The notes under the pieces are model-generated. The model had not been told where the DNA came from. It saw only the letters and a list, made by a program, of their open reading frames with translations, and did no database searches. The translations under genes were made by a program, and so were the position numbers. From positions 137,150,858 to 137,214,857 of the forward strand of contig CM065812.1 of assembly GCA_033398695.1 (NCBI GenBank): a stretch of DNA of 64,000 nucleotides. Direction: 5' to 3'. Source of the stretch: Orobanche coerulescens (Eukaryota > Streptophyta > Magnoliopsida > Lamiales > Orobanchaceae). This document shows positions 43,276 to 54,274 of this stretch, piece by piece (the first letter of the stretch is position 1; each line of letters opens with the position of its first letter).

Positions 43276-44355
43276 TTGGCTCCCCTTCGCAGAAGAACCA
43301 ATATCGGCGGCGACGACCTCATCGCCTACCGCGGAGCCAGGGGATTAGTACACGATTACCTCAGCTCCCGCTCTGAGAGCCAAACCACGAGCGACCAAGC
43401 TACGGCGATGGCCGCAATGCAATCCCAGCTCAATGGCATGAAGGCGCTCCTAGAAACTGGGTCAGGCGCCAAGAGAAAGATCGTCGAGCCTAGTGAGCCG
43501 CTCGCGGTCCATATCGAACTCACCCCCGTATAGCCAAGGATCACTCCTCCTCAAACACCTTTATATGAGGGGAGATTGGACCCCGAGACTCACCTGAGCA
43601 GGTTCCGGATCTACATGACCGGATGCGGGGCATCAGATGCGACCAGGTGCCGAATGTTCCCATTAACATTGGGTGAATTGGCCCATAGGTGGTACATCTC
43701 ACTGCCACCGCGATCAATCAGTTCCTTTGAACAACTGGCTAACGACTTCACATCATACTTCACCGCCAAGGTCGCTCGACCAGAAGGTCCCCACCGCATG
43801 ATGAAAATCATACAGGGGAAAGATGAGTCCGACGAAGACTACATCGACCGGGTGGATGAGATAATCCTCAACGGTGAGCCCGTAAGCAACGAGATCGCCC
43901 TCTACTCGGTCCTAGCGGGATTCGATGGTCTTTCGCCCATGTTCATGCACCTTACGAAGGACATCCCCCCGACCTATGTAATCTTCTGCGCCAAGGCCGC
44001 AGAATTTTTGGTCAGGCGGAGGTTGCTCACCCTTCGCCAAGGTAAGGGGGCAGAGACGGCGATCGCCAAGTCCCACAAGGCGGTCGCCAAGCCACCCGGT
44101 GATTTCAGGACCTTCGAGGATGCGGAAGCCCGTCTCTATCACAACCTCAATCTATCTCTGGCTCATATTTTCTACGCCATCCAGGGGCGCGAGCGGCTAA
44201 GCAAGCCGAAGGCAGTAAGGGACCACGGTCATCTAGAGCAACAAATTTTGTGCTTACCACAAGAGTCCCGACCACAACACCGATCAATGCCGCGACCTCT
44301 TCAGACAACTCTGGAGATTGTTCGAGGAGGGCAAGCCGATGCTTTAGTAACTTAG
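43276..44355 (+). pseudogene. Gag of the non-autonomous element
   Basis: One reading frame with a single TAG at 43531-43533. The second part (43576-44355) is a retrotransposon gag capsid domain: DPETHLSRFRIYMTGCGASD, RCRMFPLTLGELAHRWYISL, ISSFEQLANDFTSYF, then IIQGKDESDEDYIDRVDE and YSVLAGFDGL. These blocks match the pattern of Tat/Ogre-type gag. No zinc knuckle follows. 44356 onwards is non-coding. Confidence 0.8.
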
Positions 44356-44616
44356 CGAGCCCCCGATTTAAAAAGATCAAAGAGGCGCGATCGGCGTCGA
44401 ACGACGATCGCGCCTCTCGATCCGATCGCTTAATCAAACACGGCGAGCCAGAGGATTCATACGAGTCGATCCTCCCGATCAACCCTGGCGGCCAGATCTT
44501 TATGCTTCAGTGAAGATGTGGAAACTTCGGAGGCCTTTTCCCAGTTTCCACCATGTCAAACGAAAGGCCACTGCCCAAGCAACATCTCCAAAATTGGAGG
44601 ACTCGCTCGCCATCCA

Positions 44617-45110
44617 AAGTTCATCATCTAACATGATGGACCTAGGGACGAGATCGCCTCCCTCAACACAACGTATACCATCGAGGATCGCCATCTAACA
44701 TGACGATCCGAGGTATAAGAGTGCAGCCATGGTCCTGGAAGTCGATGGAACTGATAGCTTCGTCCATGCAAGGTTCCTTTGGGGTGCGATTGCTCGCCCT
44801 TCGTTTAAATACGAGGCGGGCATAGCCGAAGGACCCTCCAAACAAATCTGCGGACACGCTCGCCAGCCCTCAAAGGTTCATCATCTAACATGGTGGACCT
44901 GGACAATGCGACGCGTCCCTACCCCCGTCACAATGTATACCGTCGAGGATTGCCATCTAACATGACGATCTGAGGTAGAAAAGTGCTACCAAGCCGCGGA
45001 CGTGGAGTCGATTAATCCGATGACGCCCCGCGCAAGGACTCCTCCAGACCAAGACCGCTCGCCTTTCATTTAAATATGAGGCAGGCATAGCCTAACGGAG
45101 GACCCTCACA
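44617..45110 (+). repeat. ~260-bp tandem duplication before the 3' LTR
   Basis: TTCATCATCTAACATG recurs at about 44620 and 44877, CATCTAACATGACGATC at about 44691 and 44951, and GCATAGCC plus GGACCCTC at about 44820 and 45090. So there are roughly two diverged copies of a 257-264 bp unit in the untranslated 3' region, a common feature of Tat-type elements. Confidence 0.75.
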
Positions 45111-45418
45111 ATAAAGTGAGTCACGAGACAAACCTACAGGTGGAATGTCCCTCGCGCACCAGACACGGTCATGGAGGTCGGTCCATCGAACTCCGCAACC
45201 GTGCACGGTTCCTCTAGGTCGAAACAATCGGCCTTCCACGAGGGATCTACAAAATTGAAGATCACAAGAACAAGACCGAAGATAGCTCGCCAAACGATCA
45301 GGTCGCCCAAATTGGAGACCAAAGTCCGCTCAACGGATCGCCCGTATTTATCCTAAACGATCGCCAGTGGAACCACCTCACCCCATGTCTTCAACATCGG
45401 AGCAAGCTGGGGGGCAAT

Positions 45419-46350
45419 TGTTTTGTCGATATTTATACACCTCAACAGGCGATCGGCACAAAGACGGGCGACCGAACCAGAGTCAAATAGACCAAGGCAG
45501 ACTTGCCGATCGAAGTACCCAGAGCAGGACCCAGCGCCGAGCGATCGAATGCCAAGGCGATCGTCTCCCGGCGACTAGTGATCGTCCCGAGTGCCCGATC
45601 AGGGACGACCGCCTCATGCCACGTGAAGTCAACATCCGCCAAGTCTGCGAAGGCCGAAACTCGGAATAGAGACCCACATGCATATTCGGAAAAGGCGCCG
45701 CAGGATAAGGCCCTTTGACCCCAGCCTGTCACCATCTTCTCACCTACCGACAGACCCGCCAAAAGGTATAAGGTGGGACTTCCCGAGACAGCGACAAGAG
45801 ATGTGTATCGTCCTCTCACTTGTTCACACAGCTGGCTGCCAGCAGCAGCCGCGGACATTAAGGCAATCAGCCCATGTGCTAAAGACGATCGCCCCCTTAT
45901 TATAATATAGGAAAGGCGATCGCCCGTCAGGATGAAGACATCACAGCTCCTCCTATAAATAGAAGGCTTCCTGCACTTGGAAAAAGGGCTCTGCTTTTCC
46001 CTCGGCTTTTCTCTCGGCTTTCCACTCTCAGAATCTCTTAACCCAAAGACGGTCGGCAGAAACGAGAACAAGAACTCACATAGCTTCAACTCTGGTTCTT
46101 CCGGCAATCATCAGCACTCAAGAGCTAGATAACTAAGGTCTTTTACGCTCATTGTAATTGTACTCTTACATTAATATTTGTACTCCAACGTATTCGTATT
46201 AATAATATCTCGCGAGAGCATTCAAGCCCGGGCCTAACAAACCCGGCAAATCTTGTGTTATTTACTTCCCCACGGACGTGCTCTCGCATTTTGTTTGTTA
46301 CTCATCCATTCCAGCAATATCATCTCCGGATAATATTTTGGGTAACAACA
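45419..46350 (+). repeat. Gag-only element 3' LTR
   Basis: 932 bp, partner of 41737-42669, TGTTTTGTCGAT to GGGTAACAACA. Differences are a few per hundred bases by eye. Confidence 0.9.
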
Positions 46351-46355
46351 GTTTC

Positions 46356-46700
46356 TAATTAATAAAACTTCTCGGGAAGTCTTTTGTAATTATTTGTCGT
46401 ACCCTATTTATGATTTCTATTTGTTTGTTACATTTCGTATGATTTTTCATACTTGTACTAGCAAAATAGTGGAATTTTGCTAACCCCCGAGAAATCGGGG
46501 GGTGGATGTCTGTTTTGTATTCAGGTTTTGGGGAACATGACACAGGGTCGGCATGACGGATGATGAAACATGATTGATACTAATCACGTGAGGATCCATA
46601 CAATATCGTATTGGTTTTGTTGTACTTTATTTCCGCTGCAGTATTTTGGGATATTTCCAATGCATTGCAAAGACTTGGTGCTCCCGGCTCTGCTAGACAA
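46356..46700 (+). repeat. G0 gypsy LTR, last segment (end uncertain)
   Basis: Resumes G0 after GTTTC. Holds the hairpin pair 46459-46501 and the acceptor-like TTCAG|G at 46524. No clear TGTTACA end was found, so the right boundary is approximate; sequence similarity to other LTR ends fades after about 46650. Confidence 0.5.
46459..46501 (+). other. Paired RNA hairpins in G0 LTR (GAAA tetraloop)
   Basis: First stem TAGCAAAAT/ATTTTGCTA (9 bp, 6-nt loop, 46459-46482). One base later CCCCCGA/TCGGGGG (7 bp) closes a GAAA loop (46484-46501). Same order as the UUCG version in G1 and G2, with longer stems, different paired bases and another stable tetraloop class. Confidence 0.65.
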
Positions 46701-47474
46701 GGAACCAAAAAGCACCTACCCATTAGGCCATAATGCCCAAAAACTCACACGTTACAAAGTATACGTTAAGCCTCTGCTCACACGTATCGACATTCGCTTA
46801 CACATCTCATAGTACATGCATCAAATTATTTCAAAATCAAGACATGTCTTTTCCCGGAAAACAAACAGTCAACAAAGTTGAAAAACCGCCTAGGACCGGG
46901 GCTACCACTGGTCCATCCGAGGCCTCTATGGACCCTCCCGGACGGGCTATCCAAAAAAGCTCGTGAATCATAAGCGAAATCACAAATTCCTCCGAGGCCC
47001 CGTCGGACCCTCCTGGAGTGAGCAAATCACACACATATACATTACCATTTCATGTTAAGCATAAGGGTTTCTCAATAATACTTGCAATACGAGCAAATCA
47101 TTTAGAAAATCATTAGCAGCGGACAAAATCAACAGTAAAAAATACATTAGCAGTGACACCACTCCTCATATAAACAAAATATGAGAGTCAAATAAACACA
47201 TATCACGAAATCAAAATCTACATAAAGATTCCATCACTTAACAAATAATCATACAAGTAGCTCGTGCCGCACGAGGCACAACACAAATAAGGGAGACTTA
47301 TATACACAGGTCGCACGAAGATGATGATCGCCCCACGATACTAATCATGACCAACAAACTCAGACGACGCGTCGCGACACGACTCAATCAGGTACGACCT
47401 GACTAAAAACAACTCAACAATACACACTCGACTCCACACATAGGTTTCCGCAACCTATTATCTGATACCATTTC
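46701..47474. other. Unresolved retroelement remnant
   Basis: No gene seen. 46895-47025 holds two or three copies of a GAGGCC(C)CGTCGGACCCTCC-like phrase, like the LTR leader repeats in minus orientation. The last 20 bp (to CTGATACCATTTC) are a primer site for the LTR to the right: TGGTATCAG on the minus strand, 47470-47462. It may combine a truncated LTR and the leader of the next element. Confidence 0.4.
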
Positions 47475-49406
47475 TGTAACACCCCCAATCCACTTAGGGA
47501 TATTACATGCCGTAGACCCTTTCCTCAAGGATCTACCAGGCTGGTAACTAAAATCAAACATGAAAATATTGCTTCAAGGCTAAATGATGACCCAGTAGAC
47601 CGATTAGGTCTTTTCAATTAATACATACAACTCAATCTCAATACATACCCACACAGGGGTCGAAATACAACATGCTTCCGTACAATGGGGAAAATACTAC
47701 AGCGGAAATAACTACAACTAAACAATACAGCATCGTACGGGTCCTCCTGTGATTATTATCGATCATAATAACTTTCCAGATCGAAACTCATCATCATGAT
47801 CCATATCTTATCATACGCACTCAATCACTACAATCAACATAATGTTTAGTTTCAATTATCTTATCCATGTTAATAATCAAACCAACATATATCCTTCCTC
47901 TTTGATGAGATATATACCAAGAACACTAAAAGTACCATGATTCCATAATCACGTTCATGACAACCATCATAATCTGATATGCTAACATGTAATTAATCAC
48001 CTAAGTCATATATATCCGTATATCATCTTAACATCAAATCCGAAATGATGGGAGGCATAAATCGACATATCTCCTGAACACCATTCAAAACCATACAAAA
48101 CATATCAATATCCGCATACCAAAAATAACATCAACGTTACCCGGGAAGCCATCTCGAAATCATACTTATCAACTCATTAATATGATAAGCATCAACTCAA
48201 GAACACCAATATTCAATCCCCAAAACGAAATCCAAAGTGAAGATTAATTACCTCTTTGAAAAAAGGATGGATTATCAAGGTTGAATCCGTTCCCAATCAT
48301 TTCCAAGCTCCAAATGTTGATATGGACGCTCAACTTCATCATAATCCAGTATTTGGAACCTCAAAACTCTCTCTATGAACTCCATTCCAAGACTCATTAA
48401 TAATTTCAAGAACAAAGCTTTGAATCCATGCTCTCCATCTTAATCTCGTTAAAGATCATCATCTCAGAGTGTTTTAGGAACTCAAGTACCTCCCAAAGCT
48501 CTCTCTATCGAGTGAAAGGAAAGAAATGGACGAAATGCTTCATAACACCCGTCTGTCCCCTTACATAGAATACATTACTAGCGCGCGCTACTGTCATAAA
48601 ATAGCATGCGTTATTGCCCTAGCGTGCGCTAACTGACTTTGTTAGCGTGCGCTATCGCAGCCCAGAGGCCACTGTCTTGCCTCGCACATGAGCTTACGTA
48701 CGTAATGCCCATGCATTAGCGTACGTAACTTACACTGTTTAGCATACGCAAGTTCTTGCATTTAGCGTGCGCTAATATCAGTTGACTTGCTACAGTCTAC
48801 GTACCGCATGTGCCCCCACATGCCGATCTAACAAGGATAAGATTCCCTTTGACCGATCTACAATTAGCGTGCGCTAAGCCTCATGCTTTAGCGTGCGCTA
48901 AGCCTCATGCTTTAGCGTGCGCTAATACTTCAGGACAACAACCGTTGACTTATCAGAACGTGCGCCGAAAGCAGCCGGGTCCACACGCAGATTCCTTCCG
49001 ATCTGACTGCATTTAGCGTGCGCTATATTCTGCATCTAGCGTGCGCTAACCATGAACGATAGCGTGCGCTATACTTGAACATTAGCGCGCGCTAATCAGG
49101 CTATACTTAGACATTTTCGAACTCTCCTCGTCTGTCTCAACATACCAAATACAAACATACGGCATACTGAATACATGTACTGAATCCAATAACATCATCA
49201 TACGATATACCCAATATTAAAAGTACGATAAGCTGATACACGGTATCCTCAAAATAATTGTCGAACCACTACGACAGTTATACGAGTACAAATACAGCTG
49301 TCTCAGTTCTCAATTTATTTTATCCATACTATATAGACACCAAGCCATCCAGTATATCTTAGATAAAATAACGCGAAAAATTCATACTGAAAATTCGGGT
49401 ATTACA
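47475..49406 (-). repeat. Gypsy LTR 'X', minus orientation, 5' LTR of a truncated element
   Basis: 1932 bp, TGTAACACCCCCAATCC to AATTCGGGTATTACA. The adjacent minus-strand primer site makes it a 5' LTR, but no gag or pol lies to the left, so the element is truncated. U3 array 48578-49096. A donor-like AAAGAG|GTAATT is at 48251. Related to G1-G3 by its end sequences. Confidence 0.75.
48578..49096 (-). promoter_or_regulatory. Mixed palindrome array in LTR X
   Basis: About fifteen units. Most are TTAGCGTGCGCTAA, but TTACGTACGTAA is at 48694-48705 and a hybrid TTAGCGTACGTAA is near 48717. Units at 48864, 48888 and 48912 form an exact 24-bp tandem triplet. The TATA-like sequence below it (about 48555) is weak. 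Confidence 0.7.
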
Positions 49407-50047
49407 GTACGGCCGTAACTAATAAATTTCTTATGGTCAGAATCGCATTTGTCCACTGCCTTCCAAGCACGTATGGCCGTAGAATCGCACCTTACGGCCA
49501 GAATCGCCGTGCCAAAGCCTGCTCCAAGAAGTGCGGCCGTGACTCGGCCGTGGCCACTTCGACGGCTCGGACGATGTCGAAACCCGAACCTGAATATGAA
49601 TCGAAGATACGGTTACGAAGTACTCGCAAAGACGAATCCAAGCGCTAAGTGAACACACGATTCCGACCACCCGAAGGCTCGAAATTCGACAACGGAAAGT
49701 AATTGCCCCAAACTTTAGGAAATTACGAAAACGGCCCAAAACATCCAAAATACATGATACATGATCGAAACACCAAGCCAAAGCTCACAAAACGAATAAT
49801 AACATTAAATGAACTTATGAGAAACTTGAAACAATAGTTTCGGACGAGATTCGCAAGAATCAAACTCAAGTGCGGAAAAGCCGTTTAAGAACACGGAACT
49901 CAACAAAACGATACCGAAACGAACTCAGATGACAAAAAGTGCAGAATTAAATATTCTCGGAATGACGAAATGGTCACAATAGAATCGCTAAGATGGACTT
50001 CTGCTAAAAAAAGAAATCACCGAAAAATCAAAATTGCAGATATTACA
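49407..50047 (-). repeat. U3 fragment of a G0-like gypsy LTR
   Basis: 641 bp ending GCAGATATTACA, matching 1400-1930 in the same orientation (AAACTTTAGGAAATTACG, AAAACGGCCCAAAACATCC). Its left part carries TTACGGCC-type units (about 49407-49560). Cut on the left by LTR X. Confidence 0.7.
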
Positions 50048-51616
50048 TGGGGTGAGTATAGTGATACCCGTAGGAAGAGGTTAAGCTTATGCTTTTAATG
50101 ATTCTTAATTCCGCAATGTATAGTCGGGTGGAGTAAAATACGGGTTTACTCAAAAACACTTAAAAGAATCACATATGTTGGAGTGAAGAGGGGCTGCTTC
50201 AAAGGAGAATTGCACGGCACAATTCTTTAGAAACTCTCGCAGAACCAGGACGGTGTCGATGGCCAAAACGGGAAAAATAATGAGAACAGAATAAATCAGG
50301 GAGGGTAATTGTGAAGGATATATGATCACTTACACAAGCGGTCGAACAGTTCAAAACCACCAAGTCACACTGTCTAGCCAGTAAGGAGAATATATCTTTT
50401 CGAGAGAAGGTTCAGGGAGCATACTCTACCTATCCTATGCAATGACTAATCGTAGTAACTATCACCAAGTCAAACTCCGTGTCTGACGCGTGTTGTTGGA
50501 CCATCAATCTCATTCATGTAGGGGATTGTTGGAAAAAGAGGAAAATGGTTGTTTTGAGCAGCCCACTTGAGAGGTAATTTTGAGTGGACTCGACTATGAG
50601 TTAAAGTCGGGACTTATTTGGAAGACGGAGTACTCCATAAGAGGTTTCCAGAACATATAAAAATGCTCAAAATGATTAAGTTATGAATTAGATATAATGT
50701 TCCAAAGTGAGCTCTTCGAAAATGTGTTTGGGATTCTATCACACACTGGAAAATTATGAGAAGAATTGTGAGTATATAAGATGATGTGAACAAACTCTTG
50801 TTCACAACAAGTAAGATATGAGTGGATGTGTGACTAGGTGCCTTTCGCGCACACACACACACACACACGAGCGTGCCGCCGCCGTCCGTCCGTCCGTCCG
50901 ACCGACCGACTCGACTTGACTCGGCTCAGCTCGGCTCGGGTCGAAGGGCGATTTGGGTGAAATGTCTCGGCATCTCGAAGTTATCTTTTTACTGTAATTT
51001 TATTTGGCAAAAATTTATTTTGCTAAACCGCCTCAATCATAAAATCCGAAATATTCAAATTCGGATAAATATGAAATTAGATTGATAATTATAGAATTAA
51101 TATATTAGGATAACTATAAAGTTATTTTGTAATTATCGAACTAATATATTAATATATTATGATAAGTATTGAAGAGACCAATCCTAATTAGAGTTCCTCC
51201 AGCACATGTCTCTCTCCCATCTTTACCTATAAATACAGATGTGAGGGGTCCTAATTTTACAGATGAATTTTCGTTCGTTTTTTTCAGCCGAATTTCCGAG
51301 TCTTTTTTTTCTCAGAAAAAATTTTCTCTTGATATTTTTGGTCACGTCGGTGGTAGTTCAGATTTTATTCTAGTTCGTTGTGGGTGCAATGATCGATTTA
51401 TCAACGCATCGAGATGTTGTTTTATCCTGTGAGGCAGGCGCTATTTAGTGCGGTCGGATACCCATCGATGGTATGAAGTCCTTCTGAGTCCAGGATGTCA
51501 AATTCCGGACAAGTCGGATCACACATCTATACAAGATGAGTAAATGAATAAGTTTCACGTAATCATGAGTTCGTCCATGATAAATTATTAATAATGGGAT
51601 TATTTTATTTTAGAAC
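50048..51616 (+). other. Unassigned segment with possible copia-type LTR
   Basis: No convincing gene. GTAGGGGAT followed by TGTTGGAAAAAG at 50527 looks like a polypurine tract and LTR start, and TATAAATA at 51228-51235 could be its promoter. No second copy or LTR end is in view. Simple repeats: (CA)n at 50850-50868 and (GTCC)n/(GACC)n at about 50883-50910. The stretch 51000-51170 is very AT-rich. Confidence 0.35.
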
Positions 51617-51955
51617 TGTTGTTGCCCGAAATATTATCCTTCGAAGTGCCAAATCTCGATAGCTCAAAATGTACGTTAAGACGCCACTTAAACGTACCGA
51701 TAAAATAGTTTAGGAAAAGGTTTAACGAAATAACCCAAGTTCGCAAAGTGCCAAAAGGGCCATTTAAAATACACATACGCAGCGGATAAATGCAGTTCAA
51801 AATACACATTTGCAGCGGAAATGAATAACCAGAAAAGAAATGCTCGATACTCCAAAACATGCTACCGCCAGTATCACATCAGGAAGCTCATCCCTTCACG
51901 ACCGCTACTAGCTCGATCTCCGAGTACCTAAAAAAAATAAAGCCCACGACGGGGT
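51617..51955 (-). repeat. Old gypsy LTR 'G4', left segment
   Basis: TGTTGTTGCCCGAAATATT resembles the TGTAACACCCCGAGATATT start of the related LTRs. An acceptor-like TTTTTTTTAG|GTACTC (minus strand) ends at 51928, followed by CCCACGACGGGG. Split by G3 after GGGGT and resumes at 62533. Confidence 0.5.
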
Positions 51956-52345
51956 TGTAACACCCCAAACTAGGTGGATATTACAGTGCCGTGGACCCCC
52001 GACTGGGACCCACCAGGCGAATGAAAACTAATGAATTAAATAATATAATTGTGGTACCGAACCACATTATATTACCAAATACTCCGATGAGGAGCTTAAG
52101 TACATTACACCAGGACAAAACAGAATACTAGTATATTTTATATGGAGATAAAATACACCACCCTGAATAAATAACATCTCATACGGAATTTGCAGCGAAA
52201 ATACAACTGAAGAGAAATAATAATTTTTGAAATGACTGGAATGACTGAAATGACTGAAATACACGGAATGACTGGGGCCCCTACTAGTATCACTAGGACT
52301 CCTCGCCGTCAGCATGCTCTTCTCGTGTCTTTGCCTTGCCGTGAC

Positions 52346-52746
52346 CTAAAAGCAAAATTCCCCAAACGGGGTCAGTTACACAGAACAACAATCCTCAAGG
52401 GTTGAAAATACACAATCACGATTTAACTGAAGTTATGAAATATCCTTAGTTATGAATTACGCTGAAGAGGAGTATCATAGTACGCCCGTAGTGTTCTGTG
52501 CAAGTGTACAAGATGGATGACCGGACACACCGGTCCTTGTACCTAATTAGTCTCACGGAGTTAATCTTTACCGTGTGCACTACCCAATGTATTACTCCCA
52601 ATACATGGCCATCACGTGCCTGACTAAAAATTCCACACATCCGCACCCGGCCAGGCAATATGAACCCAGAAGGTCATATGAAACGAGAATGACCACAATG
52701 AATGTCAATGAATAATAATAATCTGACAAAGTCAAGAATGACTCAC
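52346..52746 (-). other. Candidate intron inside G3 LTR
   Basis: Minus strand CTCG|GTGAGTCATTC at 52746 and TTTTGCTTTTAG|GTCAC ending 52346, 401 nt. A CCCC-GUUU-GGGG hairpin (52371-52360) sits 13 nt before the acceptor. A second donor-like AAGAG|GTAATT is near 53450. The right LTR keeps both sites (about 60240 and 60645). Confidence 0.38.
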
Positions 52747-53636
52747 CGAGATGAAAGTAATAATGAAGTGATTGATAGTTTCAATGAAATGATTGGAACC
52801 GCCGTTCCTCATTAATGAAGTGATTCTTCGACACTTACAAGTCTCAATATGATTAATACAATGATGAATGAGTTACGATTATGAATGATCAACAACAAAA
52901 GGAATGAAATCCTTTTAACCGAGTAAGAATTAACTTACACAATACCGATGAAGAATGTCCTTCCACGAACAAATGTCCTAAATGAAGTGTCGGTCACTCG
53001 AACAACCTTGAATCAATACAATTACCAACAATATGTTCAATATACGAATTAAACACGAATATAACGAACTCAAAACTTCGATACGTTTAAACCAAGTTCA
53101 TTGGGGCATTATATCGAACACTTTGTGGCCAACTTCGATTGATTACAACCAAACCTCAATAATACCAACATCAAATCCCCAAGAAGTGTTTCAAACCAAC
53201 AAAACATCTTCAATACGATCAATAATCCATTATGAATATCCAAATACGTGATTATAACAACAATTAATCGAAAATCCCCAAGTCCAACTCGATATTCAAA
53301 GTATTCTTGAATAATCCCTGAATAATCCAATGAATCTATATACAAACTCATAATCATATGCATATCCCTTCATATAACATGATTATCACGTCCAAAACAT
53401 CATATCTCAACACAAAATCGAAATCCAAGATGTTGAAGAAATTACCTCTTGAAGATCCAACCACTTCGATCCGATGAACACGCGTTAAATCGAGTATTCA
53501 AGCTTCCCAATTGAATGAAGATGATGAAAATTACACACTCAAATGATTGATGATGGAAAAATCCCTTCCTCAAGTCTCTCTCTCGGAACAAAATGAAGAA
53601 AAGGGGTGAAAGTGAAGAAAAAGCCCCGACCGGGTC

Positions 53637-54274
53637 CTTATATACTGCCGGAAGTTACGGCCGTAACTCGGCCTTCATACGGCCGTAACATCCCAAGTCA
53701 ACGGCCTTACGGCCGTAACCGGCCAACTCGTACGGCCGTAACTCGGCTTCGTCCAAAGCTCGCCGGCTGCACTTACGGCCAGAACCGCTTCCCGAGTTAC
53801 GGGCGTAACTCGCCGTCAAAAACATCTCGCCGACATCCTTACGGCCGTATTCCGCACACCTTACGGGCGTAACTCGATGATACGGCCGTATCCGCCAAAC
53901 TTACGGGCATAAGCCCTTCGCCGAAAATGACCGTGCACCACAGCTGCAGACGATCAGTATCCGCCAAGCCTTACGGCCGTACCTTCCTCGTCTTACGGCC
54001 GTATGCCGCAACCCTTACGGCCGTAAGTCCCCCTTGCTCGAAAAAACCTGAAATTTATGAATACCACTTACGGCCGTATCCTACCCTTCTTACGGCCGTA
54101 ACTCGCCTTCGGCCAAAAATGCCTGGGCAGCCTGCTGGACACGTACGACCATAACCGGCCAAGCCTTACGGCCGTATTACAAGACCTTACGGCCGTAAGT
54201 CCCATTCGTCCAAAATGGCCCGAAAACAATGAACCCTTGTTACGGCAGTAACCTACAATCCTTATAGCCGTAAC
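53637..54274 (-). promoter_or_regulatory. G3 3' LTR: TATA box and TTACGGCCGTAA array
   Basis: TATATAAG (53644-53637, minus strand). Upstream are about twenty units of TTACGGCCGTAA or one- to three-base variants (TTACGGGCGTAA, TTACGGCAGTAA) over 620 bp, roughly one per 31 bp. The first perfect unit (53655-53666) is 11 bp from the TATA box. Frames read through this array (e.g. repeated AVTRP/YGRN) are artefacts. Confidence 0.78.

Larger units (their letters stand above)
41737..46350 (+). mobile_element. Gag-only LTR element (TR-GAG-like, Tat/Ogre-type gag)
   Basis: LTRs 41737-42669 (933 bp) and 45419-46350 (932 bp), a perfect duplication GTTTC (41732-41736 and 46351-46355) and a polypurine tract AGCTGGGGGGCAAT before the right LTR. 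The 2.75 kb interior encodes gag only; I found no protease, RT or integrase motif. This fits the plant TR-GAG class, non-autonomous elements thought to use the pol of a full-length relative. Base composition (GC-rich interior) differs sharply from the neighbours. Confidence 0.88.

Noticed and set aside
45442..46107. 221-codon minus-strand frame (partner at 41647-42426)
   Set aside because: Antisense to the gag-only element LTR; appears in both LTR copies for that reason.
51951..51966. GGGGT-TGTAAC-ACCCC inverted repeat at the G3 edge
   Set aside because: Formed by chance from the target duplication and the LTR end; not expected at other insertions.
53606..54154. Open frames rich in AVTRP/YGRN-like repeats (also 61503-62144)
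   Set aside because: They are read-through of the TTACGGCCGTAA array; no start context, domain or conservation beyond the DNA repeat.
53655..54274. CRISPR-like array
   Set aside because: Units are 12-14 bp palindromes with irregular spacing inside a plant LTR promoter; no cas genes; eukaryotic context.
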